Source: Spirochaeta thermophila DSM 6192
Lineage (GTDB): Bacteria; Spirochaetota; Spirochaetia; Winmispirales; Winmispiraceae
DNA: 64,000 bases
NCBI RefSeq assembly: GCF_000147075.1
Contig: NC_014484.1
Span: forward strand, 823,501-887,500
Direction of reading: 5' to 3'
Part shown: positions 54,752-62,161 of the stretch, piece after piece
How the letters are laid out: the number at the start of each line of letters is the position of its first letter
How positions within the stretch are numbered: the stretch's first letter is position 1
Notes under the pieces: generated by a model
The model's input: only the letters and a program-made list of their open reading frames with translations
Told to the model about the DNA's origin: nothing
Databases searched by the model: none
Program-made: the position numbers and the translations under genes

Positions 54752-56559
54752 CAGGAAAAGAGCTGCGCGAGAAGTATATCCGGTTCTTCAAGGAACACGG
54801 TCATGCAGAGATCTCCGGGTTCTCCCTCATCCCGGAGAACGATCCGACGGTGTTGTTCACCACGGCGGGGATGCACCCACTCGTGCCCTACATCCTCGGA
54901 GCGGAACATCCGGCAGGCAAGCGGCTGGTCGACTACCAGCGGTGCATCCGCACCGGTGATATCGACTCGGTAGGTGATGCGAGCCATCTCACGTTCTTCG
55001 AGATGTTGGGAAACTGGTCGCTGGGGGACTACTTCAAGGAAGAGGCCATAAGGATGAGCTACGAGTTTCTCACCTCCCCCCGGTGGCTCGGGATCGATCC
55101 GGAAAAACTCTCTGTGACCGTCTTTGCAGGGGATGAGATGGTACCCCGCGATGAGGAGTCTGCGGAGATCTGGAGGAGCCTCGGGATTCCCGACGGACGC
55201 ATCCACTTCATGTCGAGGGAGCACAACTGGTGGGGGCCTGCGGGGAAGACGGGGCCGTGCGGGCCTGACACCGAGATGTTCATCGATACCGGCAAGCCTC
55301 CATGCGGGCCGGACTGTAAGCCGGGCTGCTCGTGCGGAAAGTACTTCGAGATCTGGAACGATGTCTTCATGGAGTACAACAAGAAGGCCGACGGCTCCTA
55401 CGAACGGCTCGACCGCCGGTGTGTGGACACCGGAATGGGGCTTGAGCGTACCACGGCGATCCTCCAGGGAAAGCAGTCGGTCTACGATACCGAGTTCTTC
55501 GTGCCCATCATACGGGCGATCGAGGAGTCCACGGGGGCGGTGTATGGGAAGGATCCCGAGAAGGATGTCTCGATAAGGATCATCTCTGATCATATCAAGG
55601 CGGCGACCTTCATCCTGGGAGACGAACGGGGGGTCACTCCCTCCAACGTGGGGCAGGGGTATGTGCTCCGGCGTCTCATCCGGAGGGCGATCCGGCATGC
55701 GAGGAAGCTCGGAGTCGAGGGCAATTTCGTCCACCTGCCCGCCCAGGTCGTGTTGGACATGTACAAGGAGTACTATCCTCTCCTCGCGGAAAAGCGCGAT
55801 TTCGTTCTCGAAGAACTCCGGGGGGAGGAGGATAAGTTTCTCAAGACGCTCCAGAAGGGCGAGCACGAGTTCGAGAAGATGCTTCCCAACCTGCTCAAGA
55901 ATCCCAAAAAGGTGATTCCAGGGCGGATCGCCTTCAGGCTCTACGACACCTACGGGTTTCCCATCGAGGTGACCGAAGAGCTCGCACGGGAGCATGGGCT
56001 CACCGTGGATAGAGCGGGGTTCGACGAGGAATTCGAGCGCCATAGGGAACGCTCCAAGCAAGGCGCCGACCGGGTGTTCAAGGGAGGGCTCGCCGATCAC
56101 ACCGAGGAGACGACCAAGCTCCACACCGCCACCCACCTGCTCCATCAGGCGTTGCGGATCGTACTCGGCCCCCACGTCCAGCAGAAGGGGAGCAACATCA
56201 CGCCCGAGCGCTTGAGGTTCGATTTCTCGCATCCCGAGAAGCTCACGCCCGAGCAGATACGGAAGGTGGAGGAGATCGTTAACCAGAAGATCAAAGAGGA
56301 TCTCCCTGTCACCATGGAAGTGATGACCCTGGAGGAAGCCAAGGAGAAGGGGGCGATCGCCTTCTTTACCGACCGGTACGACGAGAAGGTGAAGGTGTAC
56401 TCGGTGGGAGATTTCTCGAAAGAGGTGTGCGGCGGGCCGCATGTGGAGCGTACCGGGGTACTCGGGAGGTTCAAGATCGTGAAGGAGCAGTCTTCCTCGG
56501 CGGGTGTGCGGAGGATCAGGGCCGTGCTCCTGCCTCCCGATGGGTCTTCCGAGGAGTGA
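54748..56559 (+). CDS. alaS: Alanyl-tRNA synthetase, short form without the C-Ala domain
   Basis: The protein has 603 residues against ~870 in E. coli. The class II catalytic domain begins MTGKELREKYIRFFKEHGHA, with motif GMHPLVPYILG and DTGMGLERTTAILQGK. The editing domain has HTATHLLHQALR (zinc HxxxH) and EVCGGPHVERTG (CxxxH). The C-terminal C-Ala oligomerisation domain is absent. Treponema enzymes are similarly short. It charges tRNA-Ala and edits mischarged Ser/Gly. The ATG lacks a Shine-Dalgarno and is ten bases from the -10. The last 44 bases overlap rlmN on the other strand. Confidence 0.95.
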   Translation: MTGKELREKYIRFFKEHGHAEISGFSLIPENDPTVLFTTAGMHPLVPYILGAEHPAGKRLVDYQRCIRTGDIDSVGDASHLTFFEMLGNWSLGDYFKEEAIRMSYEFLTSPRWLGIDPEKLSVTVFAGDEMVPRDEESAEIWRSLGIPDGRIHFMSREHNWWGPAGKTGPCGPDTEMFIDTGKPPCGPDCKPGCSCGKYFEIWNDVFMEYNKKADGSYERLDRRCVDTGMGLERTTAILQGKQSVYDTEFFVPIIRAIEESTGAVYGKDPEKDVSIRIISDHIKAATFILGDERGVTPSNVGQGYVLRRLIRRAIRHARKLGVEGNFVHLPAQVVLDMYKEYYPLLAEKRDFVLEELRGEEDKFLKTLQKGEHEFEKMLPNLLKNPKKVIPGRIAFRLYDTYGFPIEVTEELAREHGLTVDRAGFDEEFERHRERSKQGADRVFKGGLADHTEETTKLHTATHLLHQALRIVLGPHVQQKGSNITPERLRFDFSHPEKLTPEQIRKVEEIVNQKIKEDLPVTMEVMTLEEAKEKGAIAFFTDRYDEKVKVYSVGDFSKEVCGGPHVERTGVLGRFKIVKEQSSSAGVRRIRAVLLPPDGSSEE

Positions 56560-57580
56560 CGACGCCGAGCTGTCCACATGCGCCATGGATGTGTTGGCCC
56601 TTGCGGTACCTGACGGTGACCGTGAGGGCCTTTTTCGTGAGGGAGGAGACGAAGGAGGAGAGGGCTGCGGGAGAGGGAGGACGGTAGGGGAGGCCGGGCA
56701 CGGGGTTCCAGGGGATCACGTTCACGAGCACCCTGAGGCCTTCGGCGAATCCTGCGATGGCCCTGCTCTCCTCGGGGGTACAGGTGAGGCCCTCTATGGC
56801 CACCACCTCGAGGGTGATGCGTTTGCCTGTCGCCGCCTGGTATCTGAGGAGCGCCTCCTTCACATGGTCGAGAGGGTGGCGTGCTTCGACGGGCATGAGC
56901 TGTTTCCTCACCTCGGGCCGGGCGCTCGTGAGTGAAAAGGCGAGGCGGACGTGCGGCCCCTCTTCCGCCAGGCTGAGGATGCCCGGGACGATACCGCAGG
57001 TGGAGACCGTGATCCTCCTGAGGCTGAGGCGGGAACCCCGCTCATGGGAGAGTATCGAGATGGCCTTCCTGAGGTTCGCGAGGTTGAGGAGCGGTTCCCC
57101 CATGCCCATGAAGACGATGTGCGAGAGGGGACCGGCCGTGTCCTGGAGGATGAGCCATTGATCCACGATCTCTCCGGGGGTGAGGTTCCTGGAGAATCCG
57201 AGTTGACCGGTGTTGCAGAAGGCGCACCCCATGGCGCACCCCGCCTGGGTGGAGAGGCAGGCGGTCTTCCGTCCCTTCCCGTCGGTGAGCACCACGGCCT
57301 CCACGATCTGCCCATCCTGCAGGCGTACCTGGGCCTTGATGGTCTCGTCTCCGGGATCCTGCAGGAGTGCGTGGAGCGAGGCGCCTCGTACGTGGTATGA
57401 AGAGGAGAGCTCCTCCCTCAGGCGGGAGGGGAGGGTCGTCATGCCGGTGAAGGAGGAGATCCGTTTCGCATGGATCCACTCGAAGATCTGGAGGGATCGG
57501 TAGCGTGGTTCCGCGGTGAGGAGTTCGGAGATATCTTCCGGAAGCAGGCCTGAAAGGGAGAATCGTTCCCTGGTTCTCAT
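56516..57580 (-). CDS. rlmN: Dual-specificity RNA methyltransferase RlmN
   Basis: The protein has 354 residues. The radical-SAM cluster motif CAMGCAFC (CxxxCxxC) lies at about 118-125, in STQAGCAMGCAFCNTGQLGF. IVFMGMGEPLLNLANLRKAI and RITVSTCGIVPGILSLAEEG are RlmN blocks, and the C-terminal GACGQLG carries the acceptor cysteine. It makes 2-methyladenosine in 23S rRNA A2503 and tRNA A37. It follows the TPR gene by eight bases without a clear Shine-Dalgarno. Its 3' end overlaps alaS convergently by 44 bases. Confidence 0.95.
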   Translation of the reverse strand: MRTRERFSLSGLLPEDISELLTAEPRYRSLQIFEWIHAKRISSFTGMTTLPSRLREELSSSYHVRGASLHALLQDPGDETIKAQVRLQDGQIVEAVVLTDGKGRKTACLSTQAGCAMGCAFCNTGQLGFSRNLTPGEIVDQWLILQDTAGPLSHIVFMGMGEPLLNLANLRKAISILSHERGSRLSLRRITVSTCGIVPGILSLAEEGPHVRLAFSLTSARPEVRKQLMPVEARHPLDHVKEALLRYQAATGKRITLEVVAIEGLTCTPEESRAIAGFAEGLRVLVNVIPWNPVPGLPYRPPSPAALSSFVSSLTKKALTVTVRYRKGQHIHGACGQLGVVTPRKTHREAGARP

Positions 57581-57588
57581 GGCGCTGT

Positions 57589-58737
57589 TCAGGTCTCGAG
57601 TCTGTCGAGGAGGTGCTGGATGTGGGTGTTCTTGAACCCCCTCCTGAAGAACTCCTTGAGCACGGATCTCGCCTCCTCCTTCTGATTGAGATGGAGGTAG
57701 CAGTCGGCGAGTTCTATGTAGATCTTGGGGTTCTCGGGATCGAGCCGGAGTATGGTGTTGAGGGATTCCGCTGCTTCGCGGTATTCCTTCCTCGCCTTGT
57801 GCACCATGGCGAGGCCGAGGATGGCGTAGCTGTCGAATTCTATGTTGAGGGCCTGGTGGTAGTACTCCTCGGCCCGCGCGAGATCCCCGAGGTGACGGTA
57901 GGCGTCACCGGTGCGGGTGAGGATGACCTTGTTGTGGGGGTCCTTCTCGAGGATACGCTCCCAATACTGGAGGGACCTGCGGTGATCGCCCACCCCTCGG
58001 TAGCAGTCGGCCAGGCCGAAGAGGGCGTAGAAGTTGTGGGGATCCTTCTCGAGAGCCTTGAGGAAGTAGGGGATGCCTCTCTCGTACTGTTTGAGCTTTC
58101 TGTGACAGTTCCCTATTGCCGTGAGCACTCTGATGTCGACACGGTCCCTGTCCCTCTCGAGTATGGCCTCCCAGTAGCTGATCGCGGTTCGGTAGTCCTT
58201 GAAGTCGTAGTGCAGGTGGCCGAGTCCGATGAGGGCGTAGGGGTTGCCCTCGTCGAGTTCGAGCACCTTGAGATAGAGTTCCTTGGATCGTTTGAAGTTT
58301 CCTGTCTTGCGATAGGCGTCGGCCACCCGGGTGAGGACCGTGACGTTGGTCTCGTCGTACTTGAGGTATTTCTCCCATATCTCGATGGCCTCGCGATAGC
58401 GTTCCTGGGCCTTGTAGCAGTCGGCCAGGCCGAAGAGGGCGTAGTTGTTGCCGGGGTAGTAACGCAGGCACTCCCTGTAGTAGGAGACGGCGCGGTCGTG
58501 CTCGCCCTTCTTCCTGTAGGCGTCTCCCAGGCCCACGAGGGCGTAGTTGTTGTGTCTGTCGAGCTCAAGGATCTTCTCGAAGCGGATGATGGCCTCTTCG
58601 GGTCTGTCCTGCTTGAGGAGGGCGTAGCCTTCTTGCGAGAGCTGGAGGATCTTTTCGTCCACCTCCTGGATGAGGTCCTTTCCCATGGGGAAGTCCTCCT
58701 CATAGGATGGTCGGTGTTCCCTGATCTCCTCATTCAT
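57589..58737 (-). CDS. TPR repeat protein with about nine repeats
   Basis: The protein has 382 residues, nearly all regular 34-residue TPR units: NYALVGLGDAYRKKGEHDRA, NYALFGLADCYKAQERYREA, PYALIGLGHLHYDFKDYRTA, FYALFGLADCYRGVGDHRRS, KVILTRTGDAYRHLGDLARA. The repeats are very alike, which suggests expansion by duplication. It is cytoplasmic, a likely protein-protein scaffold; the partner is unknown. AGAGGGGAACG precedes the ATG. It overlaps the upstream gene by 8 bases and precedes rlmN. Confidence 0.88.
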   Translation of the reverse strand: MNEEIREHRPSYEEDFPMGKDLIQEVDEKILQLSQEGYALLKQDRPEEAIIRFEKILELDRHNNYALVGLGDAYRKKGEHDRAVSYYRECLRYYPGNNYALFGLADCYKAQERYREAIEIWEKYLKYDETNVTVLTRVADAYRKTGNFKRSKELYLKVLELDEGNPYALIGLGHLHYDFKDYRTAISYWEAILERDRDRVDIRVLTAIGNCHRKLKQYERGIPYFLKALEKDPHNFYALFGLADCYRGVGDHRRSLQYWERILEKDPHNKVILTRTGDAYRHLGDLARAEEYYHQALNIEFDSYAILGLAMVHKARKEYREAAESLNTILRLDPENPKIYIELADCYLHLNQKEEARSVLKEFFRRGFKNTHIQHLLDRLET

Positions 58738-59119
58738 GACGCACGTTCCCCTCTTCGTGTAGCCAGTGTCGTATGATTCCCGCGATCTTCTGCGTGATCG
58801 ATTCGATCTTCCTCTTGTTGCCGCTGAGATAGTATAGTTTCATGGCGTCGATCGGTTTGTCGTGCTTCATATACCAGTCGCCCACCCTCACAAGACCGTC
58901 CTTGTAGTCGCAGGTGAGGAAGATCTTCCTCGCCATATCGACCTCTCCCCGGTTGAGGAGTTCGTTGCCCTTTCTGATGAGCTGTACCCTGTCGGACTGG
59001 CTGAGAGAGGGAGCTGAAGGCCGCTCGGTAAGCCTGAAGAATCCTCCAGGAGGTATGTGCGCAAGAAGCTCATCGTCTTTTTTTCTTGGGTCTCTGTCCT
59101 TTTCCACCGACTTTACCAT
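58730..59119 (-). CDS. Uncharacterised soluble protein upstream of the TPR gene
   Basis: The protein has 129 residues. The N-terminal ~40 residues are charged and probably flexible. The rest is helical: QSDRVQLIRKGNELLNRGEV, MARKIFLTCDYKDGLVRVGD, WYMKHDKPIDAMKLYYLSGN and a C-terminal helix IESITQKIAGIIRHWLHEEG. Two helix pairs look TPR-like. No family is recognised. The stop overlaps the TPR start, so the two are coupled. No Shine-Dalgarno is seen before the ATG. Confidence 0.7.
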   Translation of the reverse strand: MVKSVEKDRDPRKKDDELLAHIPPGGFFRLTERPSAPSLSQSDRVQLIRKGNELLNRGEVDMARKIFLTCDYKDGLVRVGDWYMKHDKPIDAMKLYYLSGNKRKIESITQKIAGIIRHWLHEEGNVRHE

Positions 59120-59253
59120 ATGCGTGGATGTTTTTCAACCAATTTCTACAAAACCTCTAAAATCTCCAAAAGTATCATTTATTCAAGATCGGCACGGCGT
59201 GTTGATTGTTAAGTAAAACATAGTAAAGGGAACAGGAAAATGCAAGCTTTTCC

Positions 59254-59841
59254 CTAGATGGTCCCCTTGGTGGACATGCGGGACCGTGAGGTGCCGCGCG
59301 GGGTGTACGCCTCTTCGAGGGCCTTGCCCCAGGCCTTGAAGAGGGCCTCTGCGATATGGTGTCCGTTCTCTCCGTAGAAGGCCTCGAGGTGGAGGTTGAT
59401 GCGGGCGTTGTTCACGAATCCGAGGAAGAATTCCTTGAGGAGGAAGAGGGGGAAGTCGCCGGCCTGGGCTTGGGGGAATGTCACCCTGTACACGAGATAG
59501 GGGCGCTCGCATACATCCACCACCGCCTGGCACAGGGCGTCGTCCATGGGGATGATGGCGTAGCCGTAGCGCCGGACGGCTTCCACGCGCTGGAGGTGCT
59601 CCCTGAAGGCGCTGCCCAGCACGATGCCTGTGTCCTCCACGAGATGGTGCGGATCGACCTCGATGTCGCCCTGCGCCTCGAGTTCGAGTCCGAAGCCGCC
59701 GTGGAACGAGGCGGCGTGGAGGAGGTGGGTGAAGAAGGGGAGGGGGGTGTTGAGGGAGATCCGGTCGGGATTCCCGGGGTGGAGGCTGAGGGTAATCCGG
59801 GTCTCCTTGGTGATCCGTTCGATGTGGATAGGGTTCTCCAC
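59254..59841 (-). CDS. hisB: Imidazoleglycerol-phosphate dehydratase
   Basis: The protein has 195 residues, the monofunctional form. The metal-binding motifs are EVDPHHLVEDTGIVLGSAF (HHxxED) and FYGENGHHIAEALFKAWGKA. It begins RITKETRITLSL and has FFTHLLHAASFHGGFGLELE. It dehydrates imidazole glycerol phosphate in histidine synthesis. The start is GTG 59841 with AAAGGAG six bases upstream. It is the last gene of the hisZ-hisG-hisB series; the rest of the his pathway is not in the window. Confidence 0.95.
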   Translation of the reverse strand: MENPIHIERITKETRITLSLHPGNPDRISLNTPLPFFTHLLHAASFHGGFGLELEAQGDIEVDPHHLVEDTGIVLGSAFREHLQRVEAVRRYGYAIIPMDDALCQAVVDVCERPYLVYRVTFPQAQAGDFPLFLLKEFFLGFVNNARINLHLEAFYGENGHHIAEALFKAWGKALEEAYTPRGTSRSRMSTKGTI

Positions 59842-59852
59842 GGCGTCTCCTT

Positions 59853-60491
59853 TCAGGGGGAGGGTTCTGTAGTTTCAATATCGAGCATTTCGAGGAATTC
59901 CTCAATCTCCTTGTAGTGGAGCTTGTAGTAGGCGGGGTTCGCCACGAGGTAGACCCGGATGCGGGCGAGTTCCTGGACCACGTAGAGGTTGTTCGCTTTG
60001 AGGGTGGAGCCTGTCTCCACGAGGTCGACGATGTAGGGGGCGAGGCCGAGGACCGGGGCGAGCTCCACCGAACCGGCCAGTTTGATGACCTGTACGGCCA
60101 CGCCGAGCTTGTGGTAGTAGGTCCGGGTGAAGTGGGGGAACTTGGTGGCGATGGTGAGGGGACCGGATCCTGCGGGTGGCGGGGTGTCCTTCCGGGCGGC
60201 GAGGCACATCTTGGTGGAGCCGAAGGGGAGGGGAGCGAGCTTGAGCAGGTCGGTCTGGCTCTCCGTGAGTACGTCTTCGCCGCAGATGCCGAGTCCGGCG
60301 ATCCCGTGACTCACGTAGACGGGTAGGTCGCTGTTCTTCACCAGAAAGAAGGTGAATCTGCCGGAGGTGTCTTCTATGACGAGCTTACGGTCGTCCTCGT
60401 CGGGAAAGATGATGCCGTAGCGTCCGAAGTGGTCCTGCACCTTCTTGAGGAGCCTTCCCTTGGGAAGGGCCATGGTGAGGCGGTCGCTCAT
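59853..60491 (-). CDS. hisG: ATP phosphoribosyltransferase, short form
   Basis: The protein has 212 residues, the HisG-S form that lacks the C-terminal regulatory domain and needs HisZ. It begins RLTMALPKGRLLKKVQDHFG and has DLPVYVSHGIAGLGICGEDV, IATKFPHFTRTYYHKLG and VDLVETGSTLKANNLYVVQE, the PRPP site. It catalyses the first step of histidine synthesis. The ATG overlaps the hisZ stop (ATGA), which fits stoichiometric assembly. Confidence 0.95.
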   Translation of the reverse strand: MSDRLTMALPKGRLLKKVQDHFGRYGIIFPDEDDRKLVIEDTSGRFTFFLVKNSDLPVYVSHGIAGLGICGEDVLTESQTDLLKLAPLPFGSTKMCLAARKDTPPPAGSGPLTIATKFPHFTRTYYHKLGVAVQVIKLAGSVELAPVLGLAPYIVDLVETGSTLKANNLYVVQELARIRVYLVANPAYYKLHYKEIEEFLEMLDIETTEPSP

Positions 60492-61582
60492 ATGCGCTCC
60501 TTTCGTATGCGGGCGAGGATGGAGGGGGGGATGAATCGATGCGGGTCCCTTATGAGGGGTTCGAGCTTGCGGAGCATGAGGGAGTATCCCACGGAGGGGC
60601 ACTCGAGGCCGAAGTAGGAGAGGAGGGAGTCGTAACGCCCTCCGGAGACCACGGCCGCATCGGCGCCTTCCACGTACACACGAAAGGCGATGCCGGTGTA
60701 GTAGTCCTGCCCCCCTGTCTCCGAGAGGTCGATGCGCAGGAGGGATCCGGGTACGCCCTGTGAGGTGAGGGCTTCGACGAGCGATGCGAGGGCTGCCACT
60801 TCCTCCCCGAGGGCGGTGGGGAGGTCACGGACGAGGGAGGTGAGTGTGGGGATCTCGCCGGGTTCTCCTATGAACCAGAAGAGCCGACGGTGGTTCTCTA
60901 TGTCTCTCTCGTCCCAGCCTGCCTGGGTGAGGATCCGCGTGAAGAGGCTGCGATCGCGGGTGGCGATGGCATGGGCGATGCGGGAGGAGAGTCCGTCCGG
61001 GAGGGAGGAGAAGGCGAGGGAGAAGAGGCGTTTCGATCCTATGTGGAGGGTGTGGGGGGGGAGATCGAAGAGGGAGAGGGTGTGTGCGAGGAGGGTGAGG
61101 ATCTCGAGGTCGCCTTCGGGGCCCGGGAGGCCGAGGAGCTCGACCCCCGCCTGGAAGTACTCGTCGTGGGATATGTCCTCCTGGCCTTCGTGCCGGAGGA
61201 TGGTGTCGGCGTAAAAGACACGAAGGGGGAGGTCTTCGGGGGCCACGGTGGTGCCGAGCTGTTTCGCGAGGAAGAGGGTGATGTCGGATCTGAGCATGAG
61301 GATGTCGCCTTCCCGGTCGACGAGGCGGTAGGTCTTGGCCTGGACGGCGGGGTCGAGGAGGGGACGGTAGATGTCGAAGAAGTCGAAGACCGGGGTCTGT
61401 ACCGGGAGATAGCCTTGCGAGAGGTAGAGGTCTTCCAGTGTCCGGACCACGAACCGATGGAGGAGGGCTTCCTCCTGGAGGAGCTGCTCGGTGCCCCGTG
61501 GAATCTGGAGGCGCGCCCGGGCGGTTTCCGTGGTCTGGGCGAGTGGGAGGTCGGGTCGTGCGTGGTTGTTCTTTCTCTGCAT
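60488..61582 (-). CDS. hisZ: ATP phosphoribosyltransferase regulatory subunit HisZ
   Basis: The protein has 364 residues, a HisRS-like fold without aminoacylation ability. PRGTEQLLQEEALLHRFVVR starts the paralogue domain. LRSDITLFLAKQLGTT and VFYADTILRHEGQEDISHDE are motif-2-like, and GQDYYTGIAFRVYVEGADAA and VVSGGRYDSLLSYFG the HisA/B-like motifs. It forms a hetero-octamer with short HisG and carries histidine feedback. GGAGACCGCG precedes the ATG. Pairing with hisG confirms it against true HisRS. Confidence 0.93.
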   Translation of the reverse strand: MQRKNNHARPDLPLAQTTETARARLQIPRGTEQLLQEEALLHRFVVRTLEDLYLSQGYLPVQTPVFDFFDIYRPLLDPAVQAKTYRLVDREGDILMLRSDITLFLAKQLGTTVAPEDLPLRVFYADTILRHEGQEDISHDEYFQAGVELLGLPGPEGDLEILTLLAHTLSLFDLPPHTLHIGSKRLFSLAFSSLPDGLSSRIAHAIATRDRSLFTRILTQAGWDERDIENHRRLFWFIGEPGEIPTLTSLVRDLPTALGEEVAALASLVEALTSQGVPGSLLRIDLSETGGQDYYTGIAFRVYVEGADAAVVSGGRYDSLLSYFGLECPSVGYSLMLRKLEPLIRDPHRFIPPSILARIRKERI

Positions 61583-61609
61583 CGCGGTCTCCAGTGGTCT
61601 GTGGGGGCA

Positions 61610-62152
61610 CTATAGCACAATTCGATAGAAAGATACATACGACTGACCGAAGTGTTTCTCCTTGAAGCGTTCGAGCCTCCCCGGTGTCCCGGGGAGGGGG
61701 TCCTTTGAGGGGTGGTGGATGAGGATCACGGTGGTCTCGTGCAGGAGGGCCGAGGAGGAGACGAGTTCGAGGAGGCGGTCCTTGTGGGGGTAGGCGAAGG
61801 GGGGATCGAGGTAGATCACGTCGAAGGGGGAGGTGGCGTGCCGGATGTAGTGCTCGGCGGGTTCGATGAGGATGCGGCCGTCTATCCCGAGTTCGCGCAG
61901 GTTGCGTTCGAGGACGGGTCGTTTCCTCCGATCCTTCTCCACGCACACGACAGGGGAGGCGCCGCGGGAGGCCGCCTCGATGGCCATGATGCCCGATCCC
62001 GCGAAGAGGTCGAGGAAGGATCGGCCCTCCATGTTCCCCAGGGAGGAGAAGAGGGCCTCGCGCATGCGGGCCATGGCGGGGCGGATGATGCCGGGGGGGC
62101 ATAGAACGGTGCGGCCTTTGTGGATGCCGCCGGTGATGCGCATGGGTTTCAT
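61610..62152 (-). CDS. rsmD: 16S rRNA (guanine966-N2)-methyltransferase RsmD
   Basis: The protein has 180 residues. It begins MRITGGIHKGRTVLCPPG and has RPAMARMREALFSSLG, the SAM motif FLDLFAGSGIMAIEAASRGA and the catalytic DPPF in DVIYLDPPFAYPHKDR. It methylates G966 of 16S rRNA. AGGAGGCACCC precedes the ATG. recG lies nine bases upstream, hisZ 28 bases downstream. Confidence 0.94.
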   Translation of the reverse strand: MKPMRITGGIHKGRTVLCPPGIIRPAMARMREALFSSLGNMEGRSFLDLFAGSGIMAIEAASRGASPVVCVEKDRRKRPVLERNLRELGIDGRILIEPAEHYIRHATSPFDVIYLDPPFAYPHKDRLLELVSSSALLHETTVILIHHPSKDPLPGTPGRLERFKEKHFGQSYVSFYRIVL

Positions 62153-62161
62153 GGGTGCCTC

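Noticed and set aside
54718-56586. A 622-codon open frame antisense to alaS
   Set aside because: It is the shadow of a well-recognised synthetase; its translation is repetitive in charged residues without any domain.
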